From Betaproteobacteria bacterium (GTDB taxonomy: Bacteria > Pseudomonadota > Gammaproteobacteria > Burkholderiales > Rhodocyclaceae): DNA of 63,886 bases. Positions 1 through 9,073 of the stretch are shown piece by piece. The notes under the pieces are model-generated. The model saw only the letters and a program-made list of their open reading frames with translations, was not told the origin of the DNA and searched no databases. The stretch's first letter is position 1; each line of letters opens with the position of its first letter. The position numbers and the translations under genes are program-made. Where the stretch lies: the NCBI GenBank assembly GCA_004295105.1, contig SHNC01000250.1:1-63886 (forward strand), read 5' to 3'.

Positions 1-514
1 CGGTGCCGTTGCCGTGATGTACTTCGAAATCGACGATGGCGACGCGCTCGAGTCCGTGAACCTCGGTCGCGTGACGCGCGGCGACCGCGACATTGTTGAT
101 GAAGCAGAAGCCCATCGCCTTGGCCCGTTCGGCGTGGTGTCCGGGCGGGCGGACGGCGCAGAAGGCATTCTCGATCTCGCCCTTCATCACCAGGTCGGTG
201 GCCAGCACGCCGGCGCCGGCCGAACGCAGCGCCGCCTTCATCGTATTCGGGTTCATCGCGGTGTCCGGATCGAGGTGGCGTATGCCGTGCTCCGGGACGT
301 TGGCCAGCAGCTCTTCGAGGTAGCCTGGCGGATGGGCGCGGCCGATCTGTTCGGCGGTGGCGACCGGCGCGTCGTAGAAGGACAGATAAAGGTCGAGCCC
401 GGCGGCGATGAGTCTAGCGTTGATCGCGGCAAGCCGGTCCGGGCATTCTGGATGGAACTTGCCCATGTCGTGCAGCCAGCACTCCCGATGCGTGATGAAC
501 GCCGTCGTCGTCAT
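1..514 (-). CDS. Histone deacetylase family protein (5' part, runs off left edge)
   Basis: Arginase/deacetylase-fold protein, probably a zinc-dependent deacylase acting on acetyl-lysine, acetyl-polyamine or a related amide. The first 171 residues are visible. They contain HPECPDR near residue 21, the VRPPGHHAE active-site stretch (tandem His) and, at the window edge, DFEVHHGNGT. The last is the zinc-binding loop of bacterial class II-like members, usually DxDVHHGNGT; here the second Asp is Glu (residue 164), while the ligand His (166) is kept. The start is ATG at 514. The rest of the gene, including the third zinc ligand and catalytic Tyr, lies outside the window. It is transcribed away from the MoxR gene, with 156 bases between them. 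Family assignment is firm; substrate is unknown. Confidence 0.88.
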   Translation of the reverse strand, partial: MTTTAFITHRECWLHDMGKFHPECPDRLAAINARLIAAGLDLYLSFYDAPVATAEQIGRAHPPGYLEELLANVPEHGIRHLDPDTAMNPNTMKAALRSAGAGVLATDLVMKGEIENAFCAVRPPGHHAERAKAMGFCFINNVAVAARHATEVHGLERVAIVDFEVHHGNGT

Positions 515-670
515 GCGTCTCCCTCTCCTGTCCCGATTCGAACCGCGCGGTGCGGCACTTCGCCCCATCACCCGGGAACGTCGCGCTCCGGGGCATGTCG
601 ATGGGGCGGTGGCACCCTGTTTGTGCTCTATTATCACCGCTTCAACACCAATTTCACAGTGCGTCGCGTC

Positions 671-1588
671 ATGCCCGATCGTCATGCAGACCGCCTCCTG
701 GAGGCCGCGGCCCGGATCATTCTCGGCAAGGAACGCGAACTGCGCCTCGCCTTCGCCTGCCTGATCGCGCGCGGGCATCTGCTGGTCGAGGACCTTCCCG
801 GCGTGGGCAAGACCACGCTCGCTCACGTCTTCGCCCGGCTGCTGGGCTTGCAGTTCCAGCGCATCCAGTTCACCAGCGACCTGCTGCCCGCGGACATCGT
901 CGGGGTATCGGTGTTCGATCGCGAGACGAGCCTCTTCCGCTTTCACCCGGGGCCGTTGTTCGCACAACTGATCCTCGCCGACGAGATCAACCGCGCCACG
1001 CCGAAGACGCAGAGCGCGCTGCTTGAGGCGATGGAGGAGCGCCAGGTGACCGCCGACGGACGGACCCTGACGCTGCCGACACCGTTCTTCGTCATCGCCA
1101 CGCAGAACCCGGCGAACCAGATCGGCACCTTCCCGCTGCCCGAGAGCCAGCTCGACCGCTTCCTGATGCGCATTCACCTCGGCTATCCGGGAAGGGCGGC
1201 CGAACGTGCCCTGCTGATGGGCGAGGACCGCCGCCGCCTGCTCGAACGGCAGAACCCGGTCCTGTCGATCGACGAACTTCGTGCCCTGCAGCATGCAGCG
1301 CAGGACGTCACGGTGGCCGACGCGCTGATCGACTACGTGCAGGCGCTGCTCGCGGCGACCCGCGCCGACACTGCGCTCGCCGCTGGCCTCAGCCCGCGCG
1401 CCGGCCTCGCGCTGATCGCGGCGGCGCGGGCCTGGGCGCTGATCGAAGGCCGCGACCACGTGCTGCCCGAAGACGTGCAGACGGTCTTCCCGCACGTGGC
1501 CGGACACCGTCTGCACCTGGCCGGAGACGCGCGCGGCCTGCCGCCAGCCTCGCTGCAGCGCCTGCTGCAATCGGTCGCCCTGCGCTGA
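671..1588 (+). CDS. MoxR-family AAA+ ATPase
   Basis: A chaperone-like AAA+ ATPase of about 305 residues, the usual length for the MoxR family. Visible motifs are Walker A (DLPGVGKTT), Walker B (LADEINR, followed by ATPKTQSALLEAMEE) and a sensor region (ATQNPANQ), then the small C-terminal lid domain. ATG at 671 begins MPDRHADR; an in-frame GTG at 659 is an alternative. Upstream reading-frame extension is not MoxR-like and is not counted. The stop overlaps the next ATG (TGATG), so it is co-translated with the DUF58 gene. MoxR-DUF58-transglutaminase sets are common; the ATPase is thought to remodel or load a partner complex, often in envelope or stress settings, but the client here is unknown. 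Confidence 0.93.
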   Translation: MPDRHADRLLEAAARIILGKERELRLAFACLIARGHLLVEDLPGVGKTTLAHVFARLLGLQFQRIQFTSDLLPADIVGVSVFDRETSLFRFHPGPLFAQLILADEINRATPKTQSALLEAMEERQVTADGRTLTLPTPFFVIATQNPANQIGTFPLPESQLDRFLMRIHLGYPGRAAERALLMGEDRRRLLERQNPVLSIDELRALQHAAQDVTVADALIDYVQALLAATRADTALAAGLSPRAGLALIAAARAWALIEGRDHVLPEDVQTVFPHVAGHRLHLAGDARGLPPASLQRLLQSVALR

Positions 1589-2610
1589 TGGCGTTCGCGC
1601 CGCTGTCCCTCGCGAAGTCGCAGGTGGAGGCACTGCGCACGTCCGTCCGCCACGCGCTGGAACGATGGCTGTTCCGCGTCGGCAGGCCCGACCCCGCGCC
1701 GATCCGTCTGCATCAGCGACGCATCTACGTGTTGCCCACCACTGCAGGATTCGGTCTCGCAGCCGCCCTGCTGGCCATGCTGATCGCGTCGATCAACTAC
1801 AGCCTCGGTCTCGGTTTCGCACTCACCTTCCTGATTGCCGGCGTAGCGGTGGCCAGCATCGTCCACGCCTTCCGCAACCTGGTCGGCCTGTCGGTGCGGC
1901 CGGGGCGCTGCCCCCCGGTGTTCTGTGGCGGCGATGCGCGCTTCGTGTTCCTCATCACCAACCCGCGTCGTTCGCGGCGCGCGGCATTGCGTCTGCGGGC
2001 CCACGGCCGCCACACCGATTTCGACCTGGATGCGGCCGACATCGCGACCGTCGAACTCGCCTGTCCCACCTCGCGCCGCGGTCCCCTTGCCGTGGGCCGC
2101 ACGATCCTTGAGACGTGCTGGCCGCTGGGGCTGATCCGCGCCTGGAGTGTCTTCGTTCCCGACCTGGGCTGTATCGTCTATCCGCAACCGGAAGCGGAGC
2201 CTCCACCGCTTCCGGTCGCCGCTTCGACGAGTGGCGGCGGACGCCGCGAGCACGGCGAAGGGGACGACGATTTCTCCGGCCTGCGCCCGCACCGCGACAG
2301 CGACTCGCCGCGACACGTCGCCTGGAAGGCCGTGGCCCGCGGCGGTCCGATGCTCACCAAGCAATACGCCGGGCTGGGGGGTGGCGATGCGCTGCTGGAC
2401 TGGGCCGAGCTGCCGCCGGCGCTCGACGACGAAGCACGCCTGTCGCGGCTGACGGCCTGGATCCTGGCGGCCGAGCGTGCGGGACGGCGCTATGCCTTGC
2501 GCCTGCCGGGCACCGACATCGCCGCGGCGCAGGGCGAGGTCCATCAGCATCGATGCCTGCAGGCGCTGGCCCTGCATCGCCTTGCAGGGCCAGCGCAGGA
2601 TGTTCGCTGA
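1588..2610 (+). CDS. DUF58 domain-containing membrane protein
   Basis: About 340 residues. A basic N-terminus is followed by two hydrophobic segments (roughly residues 50-95), then a soluble region with the DUF58 signature near residues 240-265 (SPRHVAWKAVARGG and TKQYAG). DUF58 proteins sit beside MoxR ATPases and resemble von Willebrand A-like scaffolds; no enzymatic activity is established. It starts one base inside the stop of the MoxR gene and overlaps the transglutaminase gene by 11 bases, so the three are almost certainly one transcript. Function is inferred only from this association. Confidence 0.88.
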   Translation: MAFAPLSLAKSQVEALRTSVRHALERWLFRVGRPDPAPIRLHQRRIYVLPTTAGFGLAAALLAMLIASINYSLGLGFALTFLIAGVAVASIVHAFRNLVGLSVRPGRCPPVFCGGDARFVFLITNPRRSRRAALRLRAHGRHTDFDLDAADIATVELACPTSRRGPLAVGRTILETCWPLGLIRAWSVFVPDLGCIVYPQPEAEPPPLPVAASTSGGGRREHGEGDDDFSGLRPHRDSDSPRHVAWKAVARGGPMLTKQYAGLGGGDALLDWAELPPALDDEARLSRLTAWILAAERAGRRYALRLPGTDIAAAQGEVHQHRCLQALALHRLAGPAQDVR

Positions 2611-4597
2611 ACGCGTGCGACGCGCAGGCGAGCCGCCCCTCTCCCCGGGCACGTTGCCGGCGCCCTCGCTCACGCCCGGTCAGGGGCTGTGGCTGCTGGC
2701 TGCAGCCGCAGTCACGCTCGCCCCCCACACCGCCTACTTTCCGCCGTGGCTCAGTGGCCTTTGCACCCTGCTGCTGGGCTGGCGCGCATGGCTGTCATGG
2801 CAGCGACAACCGCCGCCGCACCGCCTGCTGCTGCTCGCGCTCACTCTGGCGAGCGCCGTGGGCGTGCGGTACGCGTTCGGCCATTTCTTCGGCAAGGATC
2901 CCGGCGTCGCCCTCCTCGCCCTGCTGCTGTGTCTGAAGCTTCTCGAGATCCGCAGGGCGCGCGACATCCGCTCGGCGGTGCTGCTGTGCTTCTTCATGCA
3001 GTTGGCGATCTTCTTCGAAGATCAGTCGCTTCCCGTTGCTGCCCTCGCCGTGTGCGGCACCTGGCTCGCCATCGTCGCCCTGCTAGCCCTCGCCGACCCC
3101 AATGCCGGGCATCGCGCCCAGTTGCGCACCGGCGCATTGCTGCTGGGACACGGCATGCCGTTCATGCTGATGCTGTTCCTGCTCTTTCCGCGTGTCCAGG
3201 GTCCGCTCTGGGGCCTGCCGGCGGACGCGGCGAGCGCCCGCTCGGGCCTGTCCGATACGATGAGTCCGGGTTCGATCAGCGATCTCGGCGAATCGCCCGA
3301 GATCGCCTTTCGTGCGGAGTTCACCGGCCCCCTTCCCGAACCGGCAGCGCGCTACTGGCGCGGGCCGGTGCTAACCCAGTTCGATGGCCGAACCTGGCGC
3401 ACCAGCAGCAGCCCGGAGTCGGCCACGCCGTCATACACGCCTGCCGGGCGTCGATTCGACTACCGCATGACACTCGAGCCTCACAACCAGCGCTGGCTGC
3501 TGGCCCTCGACTTTCCAGGGCCGGCCGCGGCCGCGCTGCGCTTTTCGAGCGCCAACCAGGCCCTGCTGCCGCGCGCGCTGCAGAGTCGCAGCCGCTTCGA
3601 ACTCAGCGCTTGGCCCGACACCCCGACGGGCTTGCACGAATCCACCGTCGTGCTCGCCGCCGCACTGACGCTGCCCGATGGCTACAATCCGCGCAGCCGC
3701 GAACTGGCCGCACGGCTGACCGCCGGTGGAGGTTCGGATGCCGCGGTGCTCGAACGCGTGATCGCTCACCTGCGTGGCAGCGACCTGACTTACACGTTGC
3801 GTCCTCCGCTGCTGGGTCGGCATTCGGTGGACGAATTCCTGTTCGACGTGCGGCGTGGCTTCTGCGAACACTTCGCCTCGGCATTCACCGTGCTGATGCG
3901 AGCCGCCGGCGTACCCGCGCGCGTCGTTGCCGGTTATCAGGGTGGCGAAGTGAATCCGATCGACGGCAATCTCGTCGTCCGCCAGTCGGACGCGCACGCC
4001 TGGACGGAGGTCTGGCTCGCCGGACGCGGCTGGGTCCGCGTCGACCCCACCGCGCTCGCCGCACCGCAGCGCATCGCCGCCGGCCTTGCCGCCGCGCTGC
4101 CGGAAGGCGAAGCACTGCCACTGATGATGCGCCAGGATCTGGGCTGGCTGCGCGACCTGCGCCATCGCTGGGATGCGCTGTCGAATGCCTGGAACCAGCG
4201 CGTTCTTGGCTACAATCCGGACAGGCAGCGCGAGTTGCTGGCGCGCCTGGGCTTTGCACGGACGGACTGGACGATGCTCGTCGGACTCCTGTCGGGCATT
4301 ACCGTCGCCCTGCTCGGCGCCCTGCTGGCGTGGGCCTCGTGGCAGCGACGCGCGCGCGACCCGCTTGAGCGAAATTGGCAGGCCTTCTGCAGCCGCATGG
4401 CTCGTGCGGGACATCCGCGGGCACCCTGGGAAGGCCCAATGGACTATGGCTTGCGGCTTGCCGCCGCCCTGCCGCAGCAGGCCGACGCGCTGCTGGAGAT
4501 CACCACCACCTACGCCCGGCTGCGCTACGGAGCGGCTCGCGAGCGCGCCGACATCCGCGCCCTGAAACGACAGATGGACGAACTCGAACTGCGATGA
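2600..4597 (+). CDS. tgpA: TgpA-type transglutaminase-like membrane protein (DUF3488/DUF4129)
   Basis: A 665-residue integral membrane protein with several N-terminal transmembrane helices (DUF3488), a periplasmic transglutaminase-like domain, one further helix near residue 560 (LVGLLSGITVALLGALLAW) and a cytoplasmic DUF4129 tail. The papain-like triad is visible: Cys422 in RRGFCEHFAS, His466 in SDAHAWTE and Asp482 in VRVDPTA. TgpA of Pseudomonas aeruginosa is the described homologue and is reported essential there. ATG 2600 (MFAERVRR) overlaps the DUF58 gene by 11 bases and directly precedes the hydrophobic part. The stop overlaps the mltB start (ATGA). The place beside a murein hydrolase suggests an envelope role; the substrate is not known. 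Confidence 0.9.
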   Translation: MFAERVRRAGEPPLSPGTLPAPSLTPGQGLWLLAAAAVTLAPHTAYFPPWLSGLCTLLLGWRAWLSWQRQPPPHRLLLLALTLASAVGVRYAFGHFFGKDPGVALLALLLCLKLLEIRRARDIRSAVLLCFFMQLAIFFEDQSLPVAALAVCGTWLAIVALLALADPNAGHRAQLRTGALLLGHGMPFMLMLFLLFPRVQGPLWGLPADAASARSGLSDTMSPGSISDLGESPEIAFRAEFTGPLPEPAARYWRGPVLTQFDGRTWRTSSSPESATPSYTPAGRRFDYRMTLEPHNQRWLLALDFPGPAAAALRFSSANQALLPRALQSRSRFELSAWPDTPTGLHESTVVLAAALTLPDGYNPRSRELAARLTAGGGSDAAVLERVIAHLRGSDLTYTLRPPLLGRHSVDEFLFDVRRGFCEHFASAFTVLMRAAGVPARVVAGYQGGEVNPIDGNLVVRQSDAHAWTEVWLAGRGWVRVDPTALAAPQRIAAGLAAALPEGEALPLMMRQDLGWLRDLRHRWDALSNAWNQRVLGYNPDRQRELLARLGFARTDWTMLVGLLSGITVALLGALLAWASWQRRARDPLERNWQAFCSRMARAGHPRAPWEGPMDYGLRLAAALPQQADALLEITTTYARLRYGAARERADIRALKRQMDELELR

Positions 4598-5622
4598 ACA
4601 TGACACTACGCGCCCGCATTGCCGCGCTGGCCATCGCCGCGACGCTGCCCGGCAGCGCCGGCGCTTCGTTCACGGAGCGCAACGACGCGCAAGCCTTCGT
4701 GCGCGACATGGTGGAGCGGCACGGCTTCGACGCCAACAGCGTGACGGCCACCCTCGCCCTCGCCCAGCACGAGCCACAGGTCATCCGCCTCATTTCGCCG
4801 CCTGCGCGACCTGGCGTGCGCTCGTGGCAGAAGTACCGTGCGCGCTTTCTGGACCGGCTGCGCATCGACGGCGGACTCGCCTTCTGGGCCGAGAACGAGG
4901 CCGATCTGCAACGTGCTTCGGACCAGTACGGCGTGCCGATCGAGATCATCGTCGCCATCATCGGCGTGGAAACGGTCTATGGCCGCAACACCGGCAGCTT
5001 CGAGACCCTGTCGGCCCTGGCGACACTCGCCTTCGACTATCCTCCGCGCGCGCCCCTTTTCCGCCGCGAACTCGAGGCCCTGTTGCTGCTCGCGCGCGAT
5101 CAGGGGCGCGAGCCGCAGAGCTATCACGGATCCTACGCCGGCGCCTTGGGCTATCCGCAGTTCCTGCCCAGCAGCGTACGCAGCTTCGGTGTCGATTTCG
5201 ATGGTGACGGCCACATCGATTTCGACGCCGGGCCGGCCGACGCGATCGGTAGCGTGGCCAACTACCTGCGCGTGCACGGCTGGCGGACCGGCGAGCCGGT
5301 CGCCGAGCGCGCCCGCTTCGCCGGCGTCGTGGATGCAGCGCCGCTGGTAGCCGCCGGCATCGAGCCGACGCTGGAGCCGGCGTTGCTCGCCGAGGCCGGG
5401 GTGACCACGCTGCTCGGCGCTGCGCCGGCGGCCACAGCCACCTTGGTCGATCTCGAGACACCCGGCACGACCACTGAATACTGGCTCGGTTATCGCAACT
5501 TCTACGTGATCACGCGCTACAACCGCAGCAGCTTCTACGCGATGTCCGTGTTCGAACTGGCCGAAGCCCTGCGCGCACGGCGCGCGACCCAACTCGCTCA
5601 GCAGATCGAAAATCCGCAGTGA
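4594..5622 (+). CDS. mltB: Lytic murein transglycosylase, MltB family
   Basis: A 342-residue peptidoglycan lytic transglycosylase that cleaves the MurNAc-GlcNAc bond with formation of 1,6-anhydroMurNAc. It has a signal peptide (LAIAATLPGSAGA, residues about 11-23) without a lipobox Cys, so it looks soluble periplasmic rather than a lipoprotein as in E. coli. The SLT/MltB core carries the catalytic Glu126 in IIGVETVYGRNTG, then the family motifs ALGYPQFLPSS and FDGDGHIDF. No C-terminal peptidoglycan-binding repeat is seen. ATG 4594 overlaps the tgpA stop; ATG 4600 is an alternative. Translational coupling to the MoxR-DUF58-TgpA set is unusual enough to note. Confidence 0.92.
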   Translation: MNMTLRARIAALAIAATLPGSAGASFTERNDAQAFVRDMVERHGFDANSVTATLALAQHEPQVIRLISPPARPGVRSWQKYRARFLDRLRIDGGLAFWAENEADLQRASDQYGVPIEIIVAIIGVETVYGRNTGSFETLSALATLAFDYPPRAPLFRRELEALLLLARDQGREPQSYHGSYAGALGYPQFLPSSVRSFGVDFDGDGHIDFDAGPADAIGSVANYLRVHGWRTGEPVAERARFAGVVDAAPLVAAGIEPTLEPALLAEAGVTTLLGAAPAATATLVDLETPGTTTEYWLGYRNFYVITRYNRSSFYAMSVFELAEALRARRATQLAQQIENPQ

Positions 5623-5719
5623 CGGTCGTCCGCGCGCACGTGCGGCGGCGGAAGTGATACGGGTCAAGGCGGCGCGTCGGAAGGCTGCCGACAATCACGG
5701 CGTCGGGGAAGGAGGCGCC

Positions 5720-6559
5720 ATGATCATCAGCTCGCTGTTCGATTCGTTGCCGCAACTTGGCGAACACGGCATGCCGTCGCCGGCCCTGGGGATGGCGCTC
5801 GCGCTCGGCCTCGACCCCACGGCGGATCTGCGGCCGACACGCGTCGGCCTGCGCGACATTGCCGCGTCGCTGCGCGAGGGCCATGCAATGTTCCGCGCCA
5901 CCGCACCGCTCAGCGTGGCCTGCGCCGCCATCTTCGCCGCGACGGGCGCCATCCTGTTTCTGGTGCTCGAGCTGCTGTCGATCGCGCCGCTCAGTGTGTC
6001 GCTCGCGGGGGGGTTCGTGCTGTTCGGCCCGGCCCTGCTGGCGGGCTTCTTCGCCGTCGCCGACCGCCATGCCGGCGGACACAGGCCGACCTTTGGCGAC
6101 GTCTGGCGCGGTTTTCGCGCCTTGCCGCGCGGCGGCTGGGTCGTCTCCTTCGTCTGCGCGCTGCTGCTGCTGATCTGGCTGACCGACGCCGGCACGCTGT
6201 ACGGGTTCATGGTCGGCCAGGCACCACAGGGTTTCGGCGAACTGGCACGCGCCGACGCGACGGTGATGAACTTTCTCGCCTTCAGTTCGCTGATGGGCGC
6301 CGGACTCGCCTTCATCCTGTTCTGCGTGTCGGCCTTTTCCATCCCGCTGATCCACGACCGGCGCGCGAACCTGGTATCCGGGGTCGTGGCCAGCGTTCGT
6401 GCGGTGTTCGGTCGCTTCCCGGTGATGATCTGCTGGGCACTGCTGCTCGCCATCGTGATGCTGCTGAGCGCGTGGCTGCTGCCACTGCTCCTTTATGCAC
6501 TGCCGATGATGGCCTACACGAGTCGCGCGTTCTATCGGCGGGTGTTCCCGCCCGCGTGA
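5720..6559 (+). CDS. DUF2189 (BPSS1780-type) integral membrane protein
   Basis: A 279-residue membrane protein with about six hydrophobic segments, among them CAAIFAATGAILFLVLELL, FVCALLLLIWLTDAG and the C-terminal run AIVMLLSAWLLPLLLYALP. The pattern matches the DUF2189 family common in Betaproteobacteria, which has no assigned function. The start at 5720 is supported by a strong ribosome binding site (GGAAGGAGG) 4-12 bases upstream. It is separated from mltB by 97 bases without an obvious terminator and converges on rpoS, 23 bases away. No catalytic or transport motif is recognised. Confidence 0.82.
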   Translation: MIISSLFDSLPQLGEHGMPSPALGMALALGLDPTADLRPTRVGLRDIAASLREGHAMFRATAPLSVACAAIFAATGAILFLVLELLSIAPLSVSLAGGFVLFGPALLAGFFAVADRHAGGHRPTFGDVWRGFRALPRGGWVVSFVCALLLLIWLTDAGTLYGFMVGQAPQGFGELARADATVMNFLAFSSLMGAGLAFILFCVSAFSIPLIHDRRANLVSGVVASVRAVFGRFPVMICWALLLAIVMLLSAWLLPLLLYALPMMAYTSRAFYRRVFPPA

Positions 6560-6582
6560 AGCTCCGCCCGCCGGCGGCAAGC

Positions 6583-7518
6583 TCAGAGCAGGGCGTCGCG
6601 GCTGATGCCGCGGCGCTTGAGGATGCGGCGCAACTGGCTGAGCGCCTCGAGCTGGATCTGGCGCACCCGCTCGCGAGTGAGTTCCAGGCGCAAGGCCAGT
6701 TCCTCCAGCGTCAGCAGCTCGCATTCGTCGATGCCGTAGCGGTGCAGGATGACCATGCGCTGCTTGTCGCTGAGCATGGTGATCCATTCGTGCACGAGGT
6801 GCTCGACTTCCGACGAGTGGATCTGCAGGTCTGGCGTCTCGACGTGTTCATCGGCGAGTGATTCTCCGATCGACAGGGTCGGATCGATGTCGAGAGGCGC
6901 ATCCAGCGAGGCGGTGTGTTCGCTGAGCGCCAGGACGGCACGCACCTCGTCCACCGACTTGTTCAGCCGCCGCGCGATGTCCTCCAGCGTGGATTCGCCG
7001 TTCGAGGTGGCTTCCAGCGAGCGCTGCGCGCGCAGCACCTGATTCAGCTCCTTCACCACATGAACGGGCAACCGGATGGTGCGCGACTGGTTCATGATCG
7101 CGCGCTCGATGTTCTGGCGGATCCACCACGTGGCGTAGGTGGAGAAACGAAAACCGCGCTCCGGGTCGAACTTGTCGAGCGCATGCATCAGCCCGAGGTT
7201 ACCCTCCTCGACCAGGTCGAGCAGCGGAATGCCACGGTTGAGATAATGCTTGGCGATGTTGACGACCAGCCTCAGGTTGCGCTCGATCATCGTCTGGCGC
7301 GAAGCGAAATCACCGCTTCGCACCAGCCTCGCGAGCCGCAGTTCCTCGTCGGCGGTCAGCAGCGGATTGGCGCCGATTTCATTGAGGTAGAGCTGGGTGA
7401 CGTCGCTGAGAAAGTCGTTCTCGGCGGCCGGGCCCTGCTGGCTGGCGAACACTTCCACCTCCAGCGGAAGATCCGGCTCCTGACTCTCGAGATCGTCCAG
7501 CTCGACCGGTTCTTCCAT
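6583..7518 (-). CDS. rpoS: RNA polymerase sigma factor RpoS (sigma-38)
   Basis: A 311-residue group 2 sigma-70 family protein, the general stress and stationary-phase sigma factor. It has region 1.2 (VTQLYLNEIG), region 2 with the -10 reading helix (FDPERGFRFSTYATWWIRQ), region 3 (RTIRLPVHVVKELN) and the region 4.2 helix-turn-helix (ELALRLELTRERVRQIQ). Identity as RpoS rather than RpoD or RpoH rests on length, short acidic N-terminus and position as last gene of surE-pcm-nlpD-rpoS. The 11-base gap after nlpD implies co-transcription; in many proteobacteria an extra rpoS promoter lies inside nlpD, which I could not locate by eye. Confidence 0.96.
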   Translation of the reverse strand: MEEPVELDDLESQEPDLPLEVEVFASQQGPAAENDFLSDVTQLYLNEIGANPLLTADEELRLARLVRSGDFASRQTMIERNLRLVVNIAKHYLNRGIPLLDLVEEGNLGLMHALDKFDPERGFRFSTYATWWIRQNIERAIMNQSRTIRLPVHVVKELNQVLRAQRSLEATSNGESTLEDIARRLNKSVDEVRAVLALSEHTASLDAPLDIDPTLSIGESLADEHVETPDLQIHSSEVEHLVHEWITMLSDKQRMVILHRYGIDECELLTLEELALRLELTRERVRQIQLEALSQLRRILKRRGISRDALL

Positions 7519-7529
7519 CCGCTCCTCCT

Positions 7530-8423
7530 TCAGCGCGCCGGGAGATACTTCATGGGGTCGACCGCCTTGCCCTGTTTCCGGATCTCGAAATGCAGCTTGG
7601 GGCGGTCCGCTTCGGTATTTCCAAGTTCGGCGATCTGCTGCCCCTTGGCGACGACGTCGTCCTCCTTCACGAGCAGCTTCTGGTTATGCGCGTAAACGGA
7701 GTTGTACTCCTGGTTATGCTTGATGACAACCAGCTTTCCGTAGCCGCGCAGGCCGCTGCCGGCATACACGACCTTGCCCGCCGCCGCCGCGTATACCGGA
7801 TCTCCCGGGTTGCCCGCAATGTCGACACCCTTGTTGGTCGACTCGTTGAAACCCGCGATCGCCTTGCCCTTTGCCGGCCACAGCCAGTCCCCCGTACCCT
7901 GGGCCGGCCCGACGGTGTCGGCAGCAGGCGCCACGGGTGGCTGTGCCATGCCGTTCGGCCGCAACTTCGCCCATGCCTCGTCCGAATAAGGCTGACGACC
8001 GCCGAGCGGCGCCTGCTTGATGGGTACCGCGGCGCCATCGCTCGCACCGGGTGCGACCGGCGTCATGGTCACACCGCCGGGCGCAATGGGGATGGCCGTG
8101 GCCACTTCTCCACCGTCGCCGGCACCCGGAGGCGCAACGCGCAGGCTCTGCCCGACGTGGATCTGGTTCGGATCGGACAGGCCATTCCAGGCGACCAGAT
8201 TGGGCACCGTCTGGCCGTACTGACGCGCGATCCCGAGCAGGGTATCGCCCGGACGCACAACGTGTAAGCCACCTGCAGCAACCTGCGGAGTCGCGGAGGG
8301 AGCCCCAGCACCATCACGCACCGGCGCCGTCACCCGCGACGCACAACCGGACAACACGACCGTCGCGACCACGAGGACGACTGCCACCTGCATTTGTTTC
8401 GAGTATCGATTGAAGTCTTTCAT
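7530..8423 (-). CDS. nlpD: NlpD-type lipoprotein with LysM and degenerate M23 (LytM) domain
   Basis: A 297-residue outer-membrane lipoprotein. The lipobox is VLSGC with Cys27 as the acylated residue. A LysM domain ([17 protein letters not shown], about residues 53-97) and a C-terminal LytM domain follow. In the LytM domain the first metal-binding His of active M23 peptidases is Asn (NKGVDIAG in place of HxGxDIA), as in E. coli NlpD, while YAHN and LHFEIR remain. It therefore most likely activates a murein amidase (AmiC type) instead of cutting peptidoglycan itself. The start overlaps the pcm stop (ATGA). A proline/glycine-rich linker lies between the two domains. Confidence 0.94.
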   Translation of the reverse strand: MKDFNRYSKQMQVAVVLVVATVVLSGCASRVTAPVRDGAGAPSATPQVAAGGLHVVRPGDTLLGIARQYGQTVPNLVAWNGLSDPNQIHVGQSLRVAPPGAGDGGEVATAIPIAPGGVTMTPVAPGASDGAAVPIKQAPLGGRQPYSDEAWAKLRPNGMAQPPVAPAADTVGPAQGTGDWLWPAKGKAIAGFNESTNKGVDIAGNPGDPVYAAAAGKVVYAGSGLRGYGKLVVIKHNQEYNSVYAHNQKLLVKEDDVVAKGQQIAELGNTEADRPKLHFEIRKQGKAVDPMKYLPAR

Positions 8424-9073
8424 TCCGTACCAGCAAGCAGCGGGACGAAGCGCACCGCCTCGTGCCAGCTTTCCCTGAACATGTTTCCTTGTCGCTCGAC
8501 GAGCAGCAGTCGCTGCTCGGCCGAGCCCACCGGGACGATCAGACGACCACCCGGCGCGAGTTGTTCCTTGAGCGTCTGCGGCAGACCGATCGCCGCCGCG
8601 GCGACGATGATGCTGTCGAAAGGCGCGGCCTCTGCCAGACCGAGGCTACCATCGGCAAGTTTCAGCCGTACGTTCGGCAGCCGCAAGGGGCGAAGATTCG
8701 CCCTCGCACGATCGAGCAGTGGACGGATCCGCTCCACGGCATAGACCTCGGTGGCAATCTGGGCCAGCACGGCAGCCTGATAACCGCAGCCGGCACCGAC
8801 TTCGAGGGTCTTGCCGAGTTCGCGCCCGACGCGGAGCAGTTCGATCATCCGCGCCACGACGAAGGGTTGCGAGATCGTCTGCTGGAATCCGATGGGCAGC
8901 GGAGTGTCGTCGTAGGCGCTGTAGGCCAGCCCCTCCTCGACGAACTGGTGGCGCGGCACGGCCTGCATCGCGGCCAGGACACGCTCGTCGCGGATGCCCT
9001 GCCCACGCAGGCGCTCGACCATGCGCGCTCGTGCGCGCGCCGCCTGTCCGGCATCGGCAACGCGTATCGTCAC
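8420..9073 (-). CDS. pcm: Protein-L-isoaspartate O-methyltransferase
   Basis: A 217-residue SAM-dependent methyltransferase that starts repair of isoaspartyl damage in aged proteins. Motif I reads [16 protein letters not shown], preceded by the substrate-side stretch [26 protein letters not shown] near the N-terminus is typical of the family. GTG 9073 is chosen because it overlaps the surE stop in a GTGA arrangement; the frame stays open far upstream, through surE, and that part is not Pcm-like. The next gene, nlpD, overlaps its stop by four bases. Cytosolic. Confidence 0.94.
   Translation of the reverse strand: MTIRVADAGQAARARARMVERLRGQGIRDERVLAAMQAVPRHQFVEEGLAYSAYDDTPLPIGFQQTISQPFVVARMIELLRVGRELGKTLEVGAGCGYQAAVLAQIATEVYAVERIRPLLDRARANLRPLRLPNVRLKLADGSLGLAEAAPFDSIIVAAAAIGLPQTLKEQLAPGGRLIVPVGSAEQRLLLVERQGNMFRESWHEAVRFVPLLAGTE

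Noticed and set aside
14-670. The open frame upstream of the MoxR ATG
   Set aside because: It lies antisense to the deacetylase gene and is not MoxR-like.
7530-7900. NlpD as an active M23 endopeptidase
   Set aside because: The first metal His is replaced by Asn, the same pattern as in the E. coli amidase activator.
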